DNA from: Mariannaea sp. PMI_226
Taxonomy: Eukaryota > Ascomycota > Sordariomycetes > Hypocreales > Nectriaceae
Direction of reading: 5' to 3'
Assembly (NCBI GenBank): GCA_024336345.1
Contig: JANFOG010000002.1
Location: 1,426,001 to 1,490,000, forward strand
DNA: 64,000 bases
A program made the position numbers and the translations under genes. Of the stretch, positions 23,105 through 33,156 are shown one piece after another. Numbering within the stretch: the first letter of the stretch is position 1; the number at the start of each line of letters is the position of its first letter. A model generated the notes under the pieces. The model was not told the DNA's origin and ran no database searches. It was given only the letters and a program-made list of their open reading frames with translations.

Positions 23105-24917
23105 ATGTCTAATCCTCCACCCCCCCTAACGATAAAGCGCTTGATCGCATGCTGCGACGGTACATGGATGGACAGCGATAATGGATACCAGAAGAAGGGT
23201 ATTCTGAACTCCGAGGGCACCCTCCAAGTTCCTTCCAATGTCACTCGCATCTCTCGCTGCTTCAAGCGTCGTTGCTCGGATGGCAAGCTTCAGATCATTG
23301 ATTACCAGTCCGGAGTCGGCACTGGCAGCAACACTCTGGATAGCATCACAGGAGGCGCGTTTGGTCTTGGGTTGTCTGAAGTTCGTTCAAATCCCCCCAA
23401 AAAAGAAATCTAAATGAACATGCAAAAGCCGCTAACTACCTTATCAGAGAATGCGCGAAACGTATTCTTACCTCTGCGCCAACTACATGGATGGCGATGA
23501 AATCATCCTTATTGGATTCTCTCGTGGTGCCTTCACTGCTCGTTCAGTCGCCGGCATGGTCGCCGAACTGGGCCTTTTGACCCGTGACGGCATCGAGCAC
23601 TTTTATCCAATTTTCGAGGACATGGAGCACTGGAATAACCCTGATTATGATGATCCCTTCCCCAACGATCCGTTCCCAAATAAACCCAAGGGACCAAACG
23701 CTGCTGCAGAGTACCGATCCCGCCTTGAGAAAATGGGATACACCCGGGTGAGGCAAAATGACGGAGCTGGCGACCTGATCAAGATCAAGGCCGTGGCCGT
23801 GTGGGATACAGTTGGTAGTCTCGGCATCCCACGAGTTTCATGGCTAGAGAAATTGGGCATCCGCGCCAGCAATGACGAATAAGTCTATCCTAACCCTCTA
23901 CCGATGTATATTACATGCTGACACCCCCAGCACTTATAAGTGGTATGACACAAGCCTCTCGGACCGTATCGAGCATGCCTTCCAAGCCCTCGCTCTCGAT
24001 GAGCATCGTCCACCTTTCAGTCCTGCTGTCTGGGAGAGACTCCCTAGCAACAAAGACGACACGGATCTTCGACAGGTGTGGTTCCCAGGTAACCATGCTA
24101 ACTGCGGTGGTGGATGGGATGACCAAGGAATGGCGAACATTACTCTAGCTTGTAAGTATATGCTCATAAATGGCGTTGATTGCAATGTCAAATTCAACAG
24201 CTGAACGGAGGTTGATCTTTTTTTTTGTGTCTAGGGATGATGGACCAGTTGGCATCTATCGGTGTTGAATTTGACACCCCATCGCTGGACCGGATCTACC
24301 AACAAAACAAGCAGTTCTATGAAGCTGCCGATTTGGCCTTGAAGGGGAAGAAACCAAAACAGCAATGGGCCATCAACCCCATTTTCCAGAACAATTTCCC
24401 GCTTCGTCCATGGGGTCTTGCGGCCATCAAAAAAGCTGCCAGCTTGCTGTACAAGCTGTCTGGTCAAATCACCAGAACTCCTGGGCTTTACAAGCCCACT
24501 GACCCAGAAACCGAGCTCGACAAGGACAGGTTCCTCATTGACACTAACGAGCGTATTCACAGCACAGTTCGTATCCGTCTGGCGTGCAAAGGTCTCGGTC
24601 TTGACGACCAGGGCATTTGGGACTGTCCTGCTTTGCTGAATACTTGGAAGCTTCAGCGTACCCAGGAAAAGTACGATGATCCTGTACCCTCTCACCCTGC
24701 TTGGGATCCCGATGTCAAAAAGAATGATGTGGATTTCTCCAAGGACTTGGAGAAGGGTCGATGGATTTGGCAGTACTCTGGGAACGAGAAGTCGGCCCCA
24801 ACAGATAAGAAGCAACGTGTGATGGTTGAAGAGCCGCTGGGTCCTTACGAGCGATATCTTCTCAAGATATCGGGCGGAGACCCTAATGTCTACAGTTTCG
24901 TCGCTGAGCAAGAATGA
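23105..24917 (+). CDS. DUF2235 (Tle1-like alpha/beta hydrolase) protein with an abnormal second intron
   Basis: Best model has four exons: 23105-23380, 23448-23878, 23931-24151 and 24235-24917, giving 536 residues. It belongs to the DUF2235 family, whose bacterial members include type VI phospholipase effectors and whose fungal members are uncharacterised. Visible landmarks: CCDGTWMD near the N-terminus, GFSRGAFTARS with the nucleophile Ser117, AVWDTVGSLGIP (Asp212) and FPGNHANCGGGWDD (His291). Together these make a Ser-Asp-His triad. Introns 1 and 3 are ordinary (GTTCGT...CAG and GTAAGT...TAG). Between exons 2 and 3 the only join that keeps frame and family sequence (RASND-DTYKWYDTSL) uses a donor reading ATAAGT at 23879. 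Without this splice an in-frame TAA at 23880-23882 truncates the protein after 236 residues, before the His. So the gene either uses a rare AT-AG intron or is a fresh splice-site mutant. No signal peptide. Confidence 0.82.
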
Positions 24918-26027
24918 ACTGTATGTAGCGAAGTTTGAAGTTGGGTGCTTGGGATAACTGGTAAGCTGGGTAGAAAAGGCGCAAATTGGAAATACCAAGG
25001 GTCATGGATATTATTAGGAGCAATAACTGATATGAGTAATTTACTATCTTCATTGTTTGATATTGAAGACGATGACACACTTGTGAGGGTACCTACCTGA
25101 CGTATCTACCTACATACCTGCTTCATCAGAGCAACAATGGTTGGCAATAAATTGGGCCTGTAGTATGGGAAACAATGTTCTAAGACGACACAATTATACG
25201 TTGTACGAAATAAATGACATGAAAAGTATTAGAATAAAGATCTTAGTCATAACTTTCGAGACATTTTACCTAATTAAGATCATAAATACTGAGAATACCA
25301 AAATCTATACGGATAATCTCGGGTGTTACTATTCGTCGCGACTGGTGGGGTCTGTATTGAGTAGTAGAGGAACGGACATATGCAGGCAATGGACTTGAAA
25401 TACCAAGGCCATCGATACAGAGAGGCGCACGTATATCCAACCGATGGAACATTGGTAATCTGACATGCAGGAATGAGGGGTGACTGCCAAGGCGGTACCC
25501 GGAAAACGAGGCGATGGTAAAAACAGCTAGAATAATATACAAATGGCTAGCATCGACAATCTTCCGCTTGGAAACGGACACCATGAGTAGGAAACAAGGG
25601 AGAACATGACATGCATCTTCTGTATTCGTATTTCCCCAAGATTTTTAGTGATGCTGTTTATAGCAACTAGTCACTCAAAGCCTGAACCAGACGACGGCTC
25701 TGTCCATCAAGTCTCCCTTACTTGTGCAACCCACCAAGTTGACACACGGTGGAATATGACTGGAATACATAGGCCTCGCCAAGGCTTTCTTGCGTGGGAT
25801 CGGCATCAGCTAGCCGGCTGTGTTGACTTCTTGCCACCTATCAAAGGTCTGATGCATGCGCTGAGAGGAATGTGGCTGCAGGTTTTGGCAGCCTCGTTCA
25901 CGCTCAGGCCGCTTGGAGAGGGTAGAAAGAGAAGATGCCATCGGCCATATTGAGGTGAGATTTGGTCACCAATTCTTTCCTCTCCCATTTCGTGAGTACT
26001 TAGCCCAAGAGGAATTCCGCGGCCAAA
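24918..26027. other. Intergenic
   Basis: No supportable gene. A minus-strand frame with a real ATG (25584 down to 25270, 104 codons) encodes one hydrophobic helix near its N-terminus (LYIILAVFTIASFSGY) and then nondescript sequence. I do not recognise it and cannot exclude chance. Confidence 0.5.
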
Positions 26028-28004
26028 ATGGAGGCTTCGTACGCCTTAGTATCCCATTCTAAAGGACTGAGGGAACCAGACCCGGCACAGGACGTCCGAA
26101 CCTCGACATCTGACTCTTCACGAGGAGAGCCAAAATGCCACAAGAAACATACCGATATTGCCTCTATCACTTTGGATTGTGTGATAGTCTTGCTGCCCTT
26201 GGCCCTTTTGGGGTTTATTTGTCATCTTAATCAGATCAACGGCCGGCCTATTGATGATCATTATCACAAGTACCAAAACGCACTTACCACTGTGAGTTCT
26301 TTTTAAGATACAGGATTGGCATACATCCTTGGCTAATGATGGCAGCTTGCATCCGTTTTCCCAATTCTATTTGCAGCTGTTTTCAGCCGTCTTTTTACAC
26401 AGATTGCCCGCTGGAAATTGGCGCGTGGCTCAAGTCTTCAGACACTTGAGCAATTTATGGGCAGCCGAACTCTGGGAGCAGCAGTATCCATTCATTACCA
26501 ACTTCGAATTGTCAACCTCATTGGGGTGTTACTTCTCGCAACTTGGTCATTTTCTCCTCTTGGTGGTCAATCGCTCCTTCGCATTTTACACATGGAATCT
26601 ATGGTTATTAATTCCACAGGGATTTATCATAATACAATCCAAGCACCCAGTTTATATAATTCTTATCTCGCCTACTTTGCTGATGCAGCTTTCTACACTG
26701 CAATGTTTGCTCCTAGCTCCATTTCACAAGGACCATTGGATGCTTGGGGGAATGTCAAAATTCCGTTTTTCAAGGCTCATACTCCGAATGTTGAGGGTTG
26801 GCATGCTATAAATGCGAGCAGCCGCGACGAATACTCTGCCTTTATTGGTATTCCAATTGCCAATATCACTACCGGGAACTCAACCTTTGTTATTGAAACA
26901 TCCTATATTCAGCTGGAATGTTCATCACCCACCGTGCATGCATTGAATGAAAGCGCTCGGTCATTCTCCGCCCAAGAAACCTTTCTGAATGATACGTTCA
27001 AAGATGTGGGATATGACGAAGCACTTCCCCATATCCTTAATGGCACGTGGTACGGGCTGCAGTACCACAAGACGCCTTCTGTCTTCATTCTTGGTATTGA
27101 TCAGTTTATCGACTCCGAATGGTGGCAGTTGGGAGAGGGCAGCTGGGACTATGTTGTCACCCTCACTACCATAGAAGCTGGACCGACAAACTTACTGTTT
27201 CAAGCAAGGGTAAATACGACGATCTTCGACGCGAGTTGGGAGGTGGCAGCGAAAAAAGTCGAAGTTGACAAATCTGAATGCCGTGTCCTGCAGAAATATG
27301 TCGAATCACGTATTAAATGTTCTCGACCCAGCGGCTCGTCACCAAAAGACTGCAGCGTTATTGCACAGCGAAAGTCAAGAAGAATTCGCCCAAGTGAGAA
27401 CCTATCAATGCTCTCCGTCCCAGCAATATATCTATGGTTATCAGAAAAGCTCTTGACATCAATACCGGGCTCTAACGAAACACTAACATACCTGAATGGG
27501 AGCTGTGATCCTCTCGTGAAGAACCCATATTTGGGGAATGTCAGAGCTTCTGAACTCGGCGCGAGATTGAGCCAGCTTATAAACTCGTACATTTTGCTCG
27601 CACAAGCAGGAGTAAGCATACAGGAGTTTTTGCCCACACATAGCAAGGACCCTACCGACCTAGCTAACGAAAATGTGAGGACGATGGAGACCGAAACTGT
27701 GGGCCTTGTTTATGCCTACAAAATTTCTTGCCCGTGGATGGTAGCTTGTTTGATATCATGTATAATGCTTTCGTCAGGAAGCGCAGTCGGCGTAATCTTC
27801 AGACACTTGGCCAGAGGCCCAGAAATTTTAGGTTTGGTTTCAACTATATTTCGCGATTCGAAATATGTAGACATTCCAGCGGGGATGGAAAATGATGATG
27901 GGCATAAAGTGTCTAACATGATGAAAGAGGAACGCTTTCAATATGGTAACAGGGATGGAGCAGTGGGCATTATGCGTGAGGAAGATGTTGAGAGAAAAAA
28001 ATGA
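26028..28004 (+). CDS. Multispanning fungal membrane protein of unknown function
   Basis: Two exons, 26028-26291 and 26346-28004, with a 54-nt intron (GTGAGT...GGCAG) give 640 residues. Hydrophobic segments lie at about 48-68 (SITLDCVIVLLPLALLGFIC), 89-107 (LASVFPILFAAVFSRLF), 141-160 (LRIVNLIGVLLLATWS) and near 550-575 (WMVACLISCIMLSSGSAVGV). Between the third and fourth is a ~390-residue region rich in Asn-X-Ser/Thr sites, Trp and Cys, probably lumenal or extracellular. The pattern WKLARGSSLQTLEQFMGSRTL, then SPLGGQS, and the GPEILGLVST motif after the last helix mark a large family in Hypocreales often labelled 'formylmethionine deformylase-like', a name that nothing here supports. Function unknown. 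The frame is open upstream of the internal exon start, but only the spliced form provides the first helix. Confidence 0.8.
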
Positions 28005-28578
28005 TCGGTACATGATAGTTTGTTAAAGGAAACCCATAATTTAGGTACCTATGAAGCAGCTCATCGGTCGGCGAGTTTGGTAACTGAAGGCTCGAAAGAG
28101 TTGTAGATGCTCTGAGTCGACACAGCAGTTTAAGAAAGACGACAACGCATATGATATAAGAATTAGTTAAACTTTTGGTTACAACTAAGGAGTTCTATTG
28201 TTTAGAGAATTTACGCTACGATTAACTGCGTCTACCTTACCTTACCTCCCTACATTGCATAGCACCACCTATGACAAGCTATCAGAGTAGATCACGTGCA
28301 ATCGCGCGCTGTGGGAATAGAGCTTTGGAACCCTTCGACATTTTCAGCGCTTCCCAGTATCTACGTCACTTTTTTCTATATTTCATTTTTTTGTTTCTCA
28401 CTGACCGTGTTTTCTTTCGACCAGAAAGCGGCCTTGCTCTCCCTTTCCTCAGCATGGATTGCATGTACTCATAGAACAACTTTGACATCGAAGGTCTAGC
28501 TTGATTTCCCTTGCGATTTCTCTCAACGCCGAATCGCCGTTGTTCTTTCACTGAGTTGCGTATCGCGACACAGCGACC
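28005..28578. other. Intergenic, promoter of the J-domain gene
   Basis: Holds the 3' end of the membrane protein gene and, from about 28365, a T/C-rich promoter-type stretch (TTTTTCTATATTTCATTTTTTTG, CTCTCCCTTTCCTCAGC). No gene seen. Confidence 0.5.
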
Positions 28579-29457
28579 ATGGAGTCCAAGGCCGCAGATC
28601 TCCTGCAATACGCGCAGGAATACGCCTCTAAGGATGTCGACCTCTACGATCTGCTAGGCATCGACGCCCTTACCCCCAAAGAAGATATCCACCGTGCGTG
28701 GCGAAAGCGCTCTCTGAAGTACCACCCAGACAAGGCCGGCGATAACTTCGATGCCGAAAAATGGCAACTATTCGAACGAGCTCGCGATGTCCTTACCGAT
28801 CCCGACTCGCGCGCAGCTTACGACAATGCAATCAAGGCGGTGCTGCTGCGAAGGCAGGAGCGCGAAGCCATGGATCAGCAGCGCAAGCATTTCGTGGACG
28901 ATCTAGAAGCACGCGAGAATGCGTGGAAGCGCCAAAAGGAGGAGCAAGAGCAAAAGGAAAAAGACGCCATAGAGAAGGAAAGGTCTCGGCTCCAGGATGA
29001 GCAACGGATGCGCGAAGCGGAAGAAAAGCGACAAGCTGATGCCGCCCAGGAACTGGAAGATTTGGTTGAAGCGAAACGAAGGCTCAAGGAGAAGAAGGAA
29101 AGGAAGAAGCAGGATGAAGCAAGGGAGAAGTTTCTACGCAAGTCCAAAAAAGCCGCCAGCGCTGCTGCCGCCGTCGATGGGAAGTCATTACCAAAAGAGC
29201 CACTTCACGGTGTTATTGCTGTCCCAGGAGACTACGAGGTTGATCTGGGAACGGAGAGGAGGAAATACTGGGAACTGGTGTGCGATAAACTCAGAGCTGT
29301 TCAGGCTGTGCGGAACCTGAGTAAGCAAGAGGAAATGCCAGACGGGCAGACAGAAGTACTTCAAAACCTACAGGAAGCAAAGCTAAGGATGCACCAGGCT
29401 GAGGTGCAATACGCTGAGGAGTCTCGCAACACGAAAGAAGTGGGATTCGAACAATGA
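28579..29457 (+). CDS. J-domain protein, pre-mRNA splicing factor Cwf23/DNAJC17-like
   Basis: Single exon, 292 residues. The J domain spans about residues 21-84 (DLYDLLGIDALTPKEDIHRA...) with the HPD tripeptide at 49-51, needed to stimulate Hsp70. A long charged helix follows (about 95-200, repeated EKEREE/KRRLKEKKERKK patterns, probable coiled coil). The C-terminal ~90 residues (PLHGVIAVPGDYEVDLGTERRKYWELVCDK) sit where relatives carry a degenerate RNA-recognition fold. This order and size match Cwf23 of fission yeast, Cwc23 of budding yeast and DNAJC17, which act with Prp43/Ntr1 in spliceosome disassembly in the nucleus. The start (GACCATGG) has a good context. It converges with the isoorotate decarboxylase gene with only 83 bases between stop codons. 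Confidence 0.87.
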   Translation: MESKAADLLQYAQEYASKDVDLYDLLGIDALTPKEDIHRAWRKRSLKYHPDKAGDNFDAEKWQLFERARDVLTDPDSRAAYDNAIKAVLLRRQEREAMDQQRKHFVDDLEARENAWKRQKEEQEQKEKDAIEKERSRLQDEQRMREAEEKRQADAAQELEDLVEAKRRLKEKKERKKQDEAREKFLRKSKKAASAAAAVDGKSLPKEPLHGVIAVPGDYEVDLGTERRKYWELVCDKLRAVQAVRNLSKQEEMPDGQTEVLQNLQEAKLRMHQAEVQYAEESRNTKEVGFEQ

Positions 29458-29540
29458 AGGATACATGACAGGTAGAGCTCAATAATACCACCATAGAGTG
29501 CTTGTGTTTCGATGCTAATATTAAGGCTTCTAGTCTCAAC

Positions 29541-30680
29541 TCATGATTCCTCGTGGAGATTCAAACCCTGAATAGCGTTAGCTCCCATGATCGCTCTGGC
29601 CTCGGAAGAGCCCTCGCCAATGGCCTTGTTGACTGCTGTAGCATTCAAACTGACGCTTTCCCACTCTCCTTGTTCGTCCGAGGTCAAAGGAGGGAAGAAA
29701 GGATGGTCGGTGCCAAACATCAAACGATCAGCACCACTGGCATCAATGGCAGCCTTCAGTCCAACTTCAGAGTAGATAACGGCATCCAGATATATCTGTT
29801 CCTTCAAGACATCCCATATCGTTCGCCGATTCCCCCCTACCTTGCCCTCGCGGACCAGCTGTCCGTCATGCATGATGCAACTTTCGATACGACCAGCCAA
29901 GAACGGCAGGGTACCGCCACTGTGAGCAAGGATCATTCGCAGGTCACGGATCTTATCAAAGACTCCAGCAAGGTACATTCTAGCTACTGCTATAGTCGTC
30001 TCCATGGGGAAGCCCAATGCAAGAGGGAGTACGTGGCCATACTCAGTGCTGGCTCTCGGACCCCAAACATCGTTGGGAAGACCGTAATGTGGATGGAGGA
30101 AAACGGGAAGCTTTGTGGAAGCCAATGCACCAAAGATGGGGGTGAGATTGGGGTCGTCAAGGCCTTTTCCAAGCCCGGAAGTGCCCATAATGATGCCACG
30201 GCAATATTTGAGGCGCTTGAGATAGTTGATGGAAGATAGTATCATGTCAAGTGGTGCGGTCAGGGGCAGGGCGCCGAAGAAGAAGAGTCGGCCAGGATGC
30301 TGAGCACACATGCTAGAGAACTCCTTGTTTACCGATTCTGCCATCTCACTAGATTCAGAAGGGGATAAGAAGTCTAGCCATGGGTTTGCGAGTGAAATGA
30401 CACTGATGTCTATCTTGTGCGTGTCCATGAAATGAATCTTTTGGTCAAGTGACGCAAAGTGAGACGTCAAGGGACGCCCTGGGGGTTTTGCTGTTGCATC
30501 TTTAGTAGCATCTTCGAGTGCCTTGATCTCCGCTTCCAACAAGATAAGTCGTCGGTCTGTTGCTTGAGGAAAAGAGCGAACAAGTGGGATAGAGGAACGA
30601 GATTCAAGTATGCGAATATATGAGGGAGGGTACATGTGTGTGTGGATGTCCACGACCTGGAAGGACCCGGAGGAGGGCAT
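29541..30680 (-). CDS. Isoorotate (uracil-5-carboxylate) decarboxylase
   Basis: Single exon, 379 residues, amidohydrolase superfamily, ACMSD-like branch. Probable zinc ligands are visible: His13 and His15 in DIHTHMYPP, His196 in VFLHPHYGLP and Asp325 in FGTDHPFFPP; a further conserved His253 lies in LAHSGGTLPF. The length, LANPWLDFL, CRGIIMGTSGLGKGLDDP, HVLPLALGFPMETTIAVARMY and YLDAVIYSE features agree with the characterised isoorotate decarboxylases of Cordyceps and Metarhizium, which remove CO2 from uracil-5-carboxylate to yield uracil, the last step of thymine salvage. The divergent neighbour is thymine dioxygenase, which makes the substrate; this context strongly supports the call over a generic ACMSD. 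Cytosolic, no targeting sequence. Confidence 0.92.
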   Translation of the reverse strand: MPSSGSFQVVDIHTHMYPPSYIRILESRSSIPLVRSFPQATDRRLILLEAEIKALEDATKDATAKPPGRPLTSHFASLDQKIHFMDTHKIDISVISLANPWLDFLSPSESSEMAESVNKEFSSMCAQHPGRLFFFGALPLTAPLDMILSSINYLKRLKYCRGIIMGTSGLGKGLDDPNLTPIFGALASTKLPVFLHPHYGLPNDVWGPRASTEYGHVLPLALGFPMETTIAVARMYLAGVFDKIRDLRMILAHSGGTLPFLAGRIESCIMHDGQLVREGKVGGNRRTIWDVLKEQIYLDAVIYSEVGLKAAIDASGADRLMFGTDHPFFPPLTSDEQGEWESVSLNATAVNKAIGEGSSEARAIMGANAIQGLNLHEES

Positions 30681-31265
30681 GGTTCAAGACAGTGACGGCG
30701 CGCGTGACTTGCTGATTACGTAGGAGTTGCCGGGGATGACTCTGAGGTATCGGCAAAGGGACAAGAGACGGTGAAGGCAGGATGGTGGAATGGGGTCTTT
30801 GTTGTGGTGGTAAGCTGGCTGGTAGGATGAGGCAGTGAATCGCGGGGTCAAGGATGCACCCAAATGTCTTACATGTCGGGAGAAACCGAAAGCTTGCCTT
30901 GCACATCCTAGCTAAGTAGGTAGGTAGGGAGGGAAGAGCTTTTACAGCCAATTAAGGGATTCGTTCATATGAGCATGCAAAAAAACCAAAAAAAATTGAG
31001 ACTATAATGACACTTGCTGCATTGGATCTACAGTACACACTACCATACTAGGCTCTTCAGCACCTGCATCTTCCTTGTCTCGTCTTATCTACGCTGATTG
31101 TTGCTGACCCGTGGGAGAGGGGTCGATAACATGCAGCCCTCCACTCGAGATTTGCTGTTCCAATGAGAGTGCAACATTCTGTTCCTTTCCCAATTAAAGA
31201 CGATACACACAGTATGTGACCAACCGGCCCTTTCCTTCCTCGGCAGCGTGCTAATGGGTGATGGT

Positions 31266-31300
31266 TGGCAGGTGGCAGGTGGCAGGTGGCAGGTGGCAGG
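31266..31300. repeat. Heptamer repeat TGGCAGG, five copies
   Basis: Five consecutive TGGCAGG units inside the bidirectional promoter of the thymine-salvage genes. Likely length-variable between strains. Confidence 0.85.
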
Positions 31301-31351
31301 GTGGCCAACAAAGGGAACTGCCGCAAGGCCAAACCTTGTGCTAAGTAGGCA

Positions 31352-31387
31352 GTGACGACCGCCGTGACGACCACCGTGACGACTGCC
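31352..31387. repeat. 12-bp repeat, three copies
   Basis: Three dodecamers GTGACGACCGCC / GTGACGACCACC / GTGACGACTGCC in tandem, differing by single bases. They contain TGACG half-sites of the CRE/ATF kind; relevance unknown. Confidence 0.8.
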
Positions 31388-31577
31388 GCTGGCTGCAGCC
31401 ACTCGTCTTTTACTACCGAATCATACCGACCCTAGGACCTATATGCTTCTCATTCAGTCATCTGACGGCGTGCCGACGATAATACTTTACTCTGACTACT
31501 TCTAGACCTTACTGCTACCTAGATACATCACCTACAGATACCTAAACAGCAGAACTCGAAGATACTGAATTGACTGA

Positions 31578-32754
31578 ATGGCTGCCAAAACTGCTGCTGT
31601 TAGCAAGGAGGGCCTCTTCATTCCCGTGGGTTGCGACACTCCCGCCGCTCTACCCCTCATTCTCACTGACCTTTACCCATCAAGCTTATCGACTTCTCCC
31701 GGTTCCTGAAGGGAGCCCCAGAAGAGCGCAATGACACAGCCAAGGCAATCCTACACGGTTTTCAGACCGCTGGCTTCATCTATCTCAAGAACTACTCCAT
31801 CCCCAGAGATGATGTGAAGCATACCTTTTCCATGTCCGCGCGTTTCTTCGACCAACCGGAACAAGATAAGATGGCCTTGTGCTGGACCACACCCGAGGCC
31901 AACCGTGGCTACTCGGCGCCTGGCCGTGAAAAGGTGTCTCAGCTCACGGACGTGAACGATGTCGAGAAGGTGCGTGCTGCAGCGCCCGATCTTAAGGAGA
32001 GCTTCGAGATTGGTCGCGAAGGTGAACCAGGATTCCCAAATCAATGGCCTGATGAAAACGGTCCCACCGTTGGCTTCCGAAGCGATATGTTGGGGTTCTT
32101 TGATCAGTGCAAAAAATTGCATATCGAAGTCATGAGAGCTATCGCTGTAGGGATGGGGCTCGACGAGACATTCTTCGACTCGTTTGTCGATGTAGGCGAC
32201 AATACTCTGCGGCTGCTGCATTACCCCACCGTAAAATCAGAAGTATTCAAAATCAACCCAGGTGCTGTACGTGCTGGTGAGCATAGTGTAAGCACGTATC
32301 CTGTCCTCTTCCCTGGTGCATGAAAGTTGACGATATCAGGACTATGGCTCGATAACTCTCCTATTCCAAGACAATAGAGGTGGCTTGCAAGTGAAGAGTC
32401 CCACCGGCCAATTTGTGGATGCGACTCCTATTGAAGATACCGTGGTCGTCAATGCTGGCGACTTGCTTGCACGCTGGAGCAACGACACTATCAAGAGCAC
32501 TATTCATCGAGTTGTTGAACCTCCTCAAAGGGGGTTGGAATCTTATCCTCCACGGTACAGCATTGCGTAAGTTTTCCTTTTCATCAGTAATTTCTCCTCA
32601 TTTATATCTGATGGACTATAGTTACTTTTGTAACCCCAACTTCAACAGCCATATCGAGGTGTTACCGGGAACGTATGCTACTGAGAAGGAAAAAAAGTAC
32701 GAAGGAATTAACAGCGGTGACTATCTTGTCCAAAGACTCACAGCCACATATTAA
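31578..32754 (+). CDS. Thymine dioxygenase (thymine 7-hydroxylase)
   Basis: Four exons, 31578-31625, 31685-32287, 32340-32566 and 32622-32754, giving 336 residues; introns are 59, 52 and 55 nt. Fe(II)/2-oxoglutarate oxygenase of the isopenicillin N synthase type. Iron ligands His216 and Asp218 (GEHSDYGS; the exon 2/3 border falls between Ser217 and Asp218) and His273 (STIHRV); Arg289 in RYSIAYF should bind 2-oxoglutarate. The TTPEANRGYSAPGREKVSQL and WSNDTIKSTIHRVVEPP stretches and the C-terminal KKYEGINSGDYLVQRL match the fungal thymine hydroxylases characterised in Neurospora, which oxidise thymine three times, via 5-hydroxymethyluracil and 5-formyluracil, to uracil-5-carboxylate. The divergent isoorotate decarboxylase takes the next step. 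All splice borders keep frame. Cytosolic. Confidence 0.92.
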
Positions 32755-33156
32755 GACGTCAGATAATATACCGCGAAGATGATTTCGGAAATACATCAGT
32801 TATCCTAATTATCATTTCCATCAAACCTTCCCTAAAAAGCTGAGAGTAAAATCAATGATGCACCTGGAATACTGTGCCGCCTGTAGCTACTTAAGTTCGG
32901 AGTCAAGAAGCTGTCCCACGGCGCGAAATAATTGGTTTCATTGGTTGGCCAATACTCACGTGTTTGTTCAGCGACAGTTGGAGATGGGATGGTCATCTGT
33001 CACTCTACCGTGGGGGCAAGTCCCTTTCTAGCGAGGGATTAACAAAGCATACATCAAGTATATGTTACTTTGTTTCATTGGTTATGGGAGGCGTACTTTT
33101 GTTCTCTCTTTGGAACCCAAATGCCAGTCTAATATTTGAAACTCTCGATCCTGGAT
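32755..33156. other. Intergenic, 0.4 kb
   Basis: 3' region of the dioxygenase gene and upstream region of the APH-like gene. No feature seen. Confidence 0.5.

Larger units (their letters stand above)
30681..31577. promoter_or_regulatory. Bidirectional promoter of the thymine-salvage pair
   Basis: 897 bases between the two divergent start codons. It contains three HGATAR-type GATA-factor sites: TTATCT (minus AGATAA) at 31085-31090, CGATAA at 31124-31129 and CGATAA at 31477-31482. Fungal AreA/NIT2 activators bind such sites to derepress nitrogen-source genes, so nitrogen control is a reasonable inference. Two minisatellites (31266-31300 and 31352-31387) lie between the GATA sites. TAGGTAGGTAGGG occurs at about 30917. 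Confidence 0.55.

Noticed and set aside
24231..24998. 255-codon frame antisense to the last DUF2235 exon
   Set aside because: Antisense shadow of a convincing coding exon; no independent signals.
25270..25584. 104-codon minus-strand frame with one hydrophobic segment
   Set aside because: Starts with ATG but only one helix and otherwise random-looking sequence; insufficient to call a gene.
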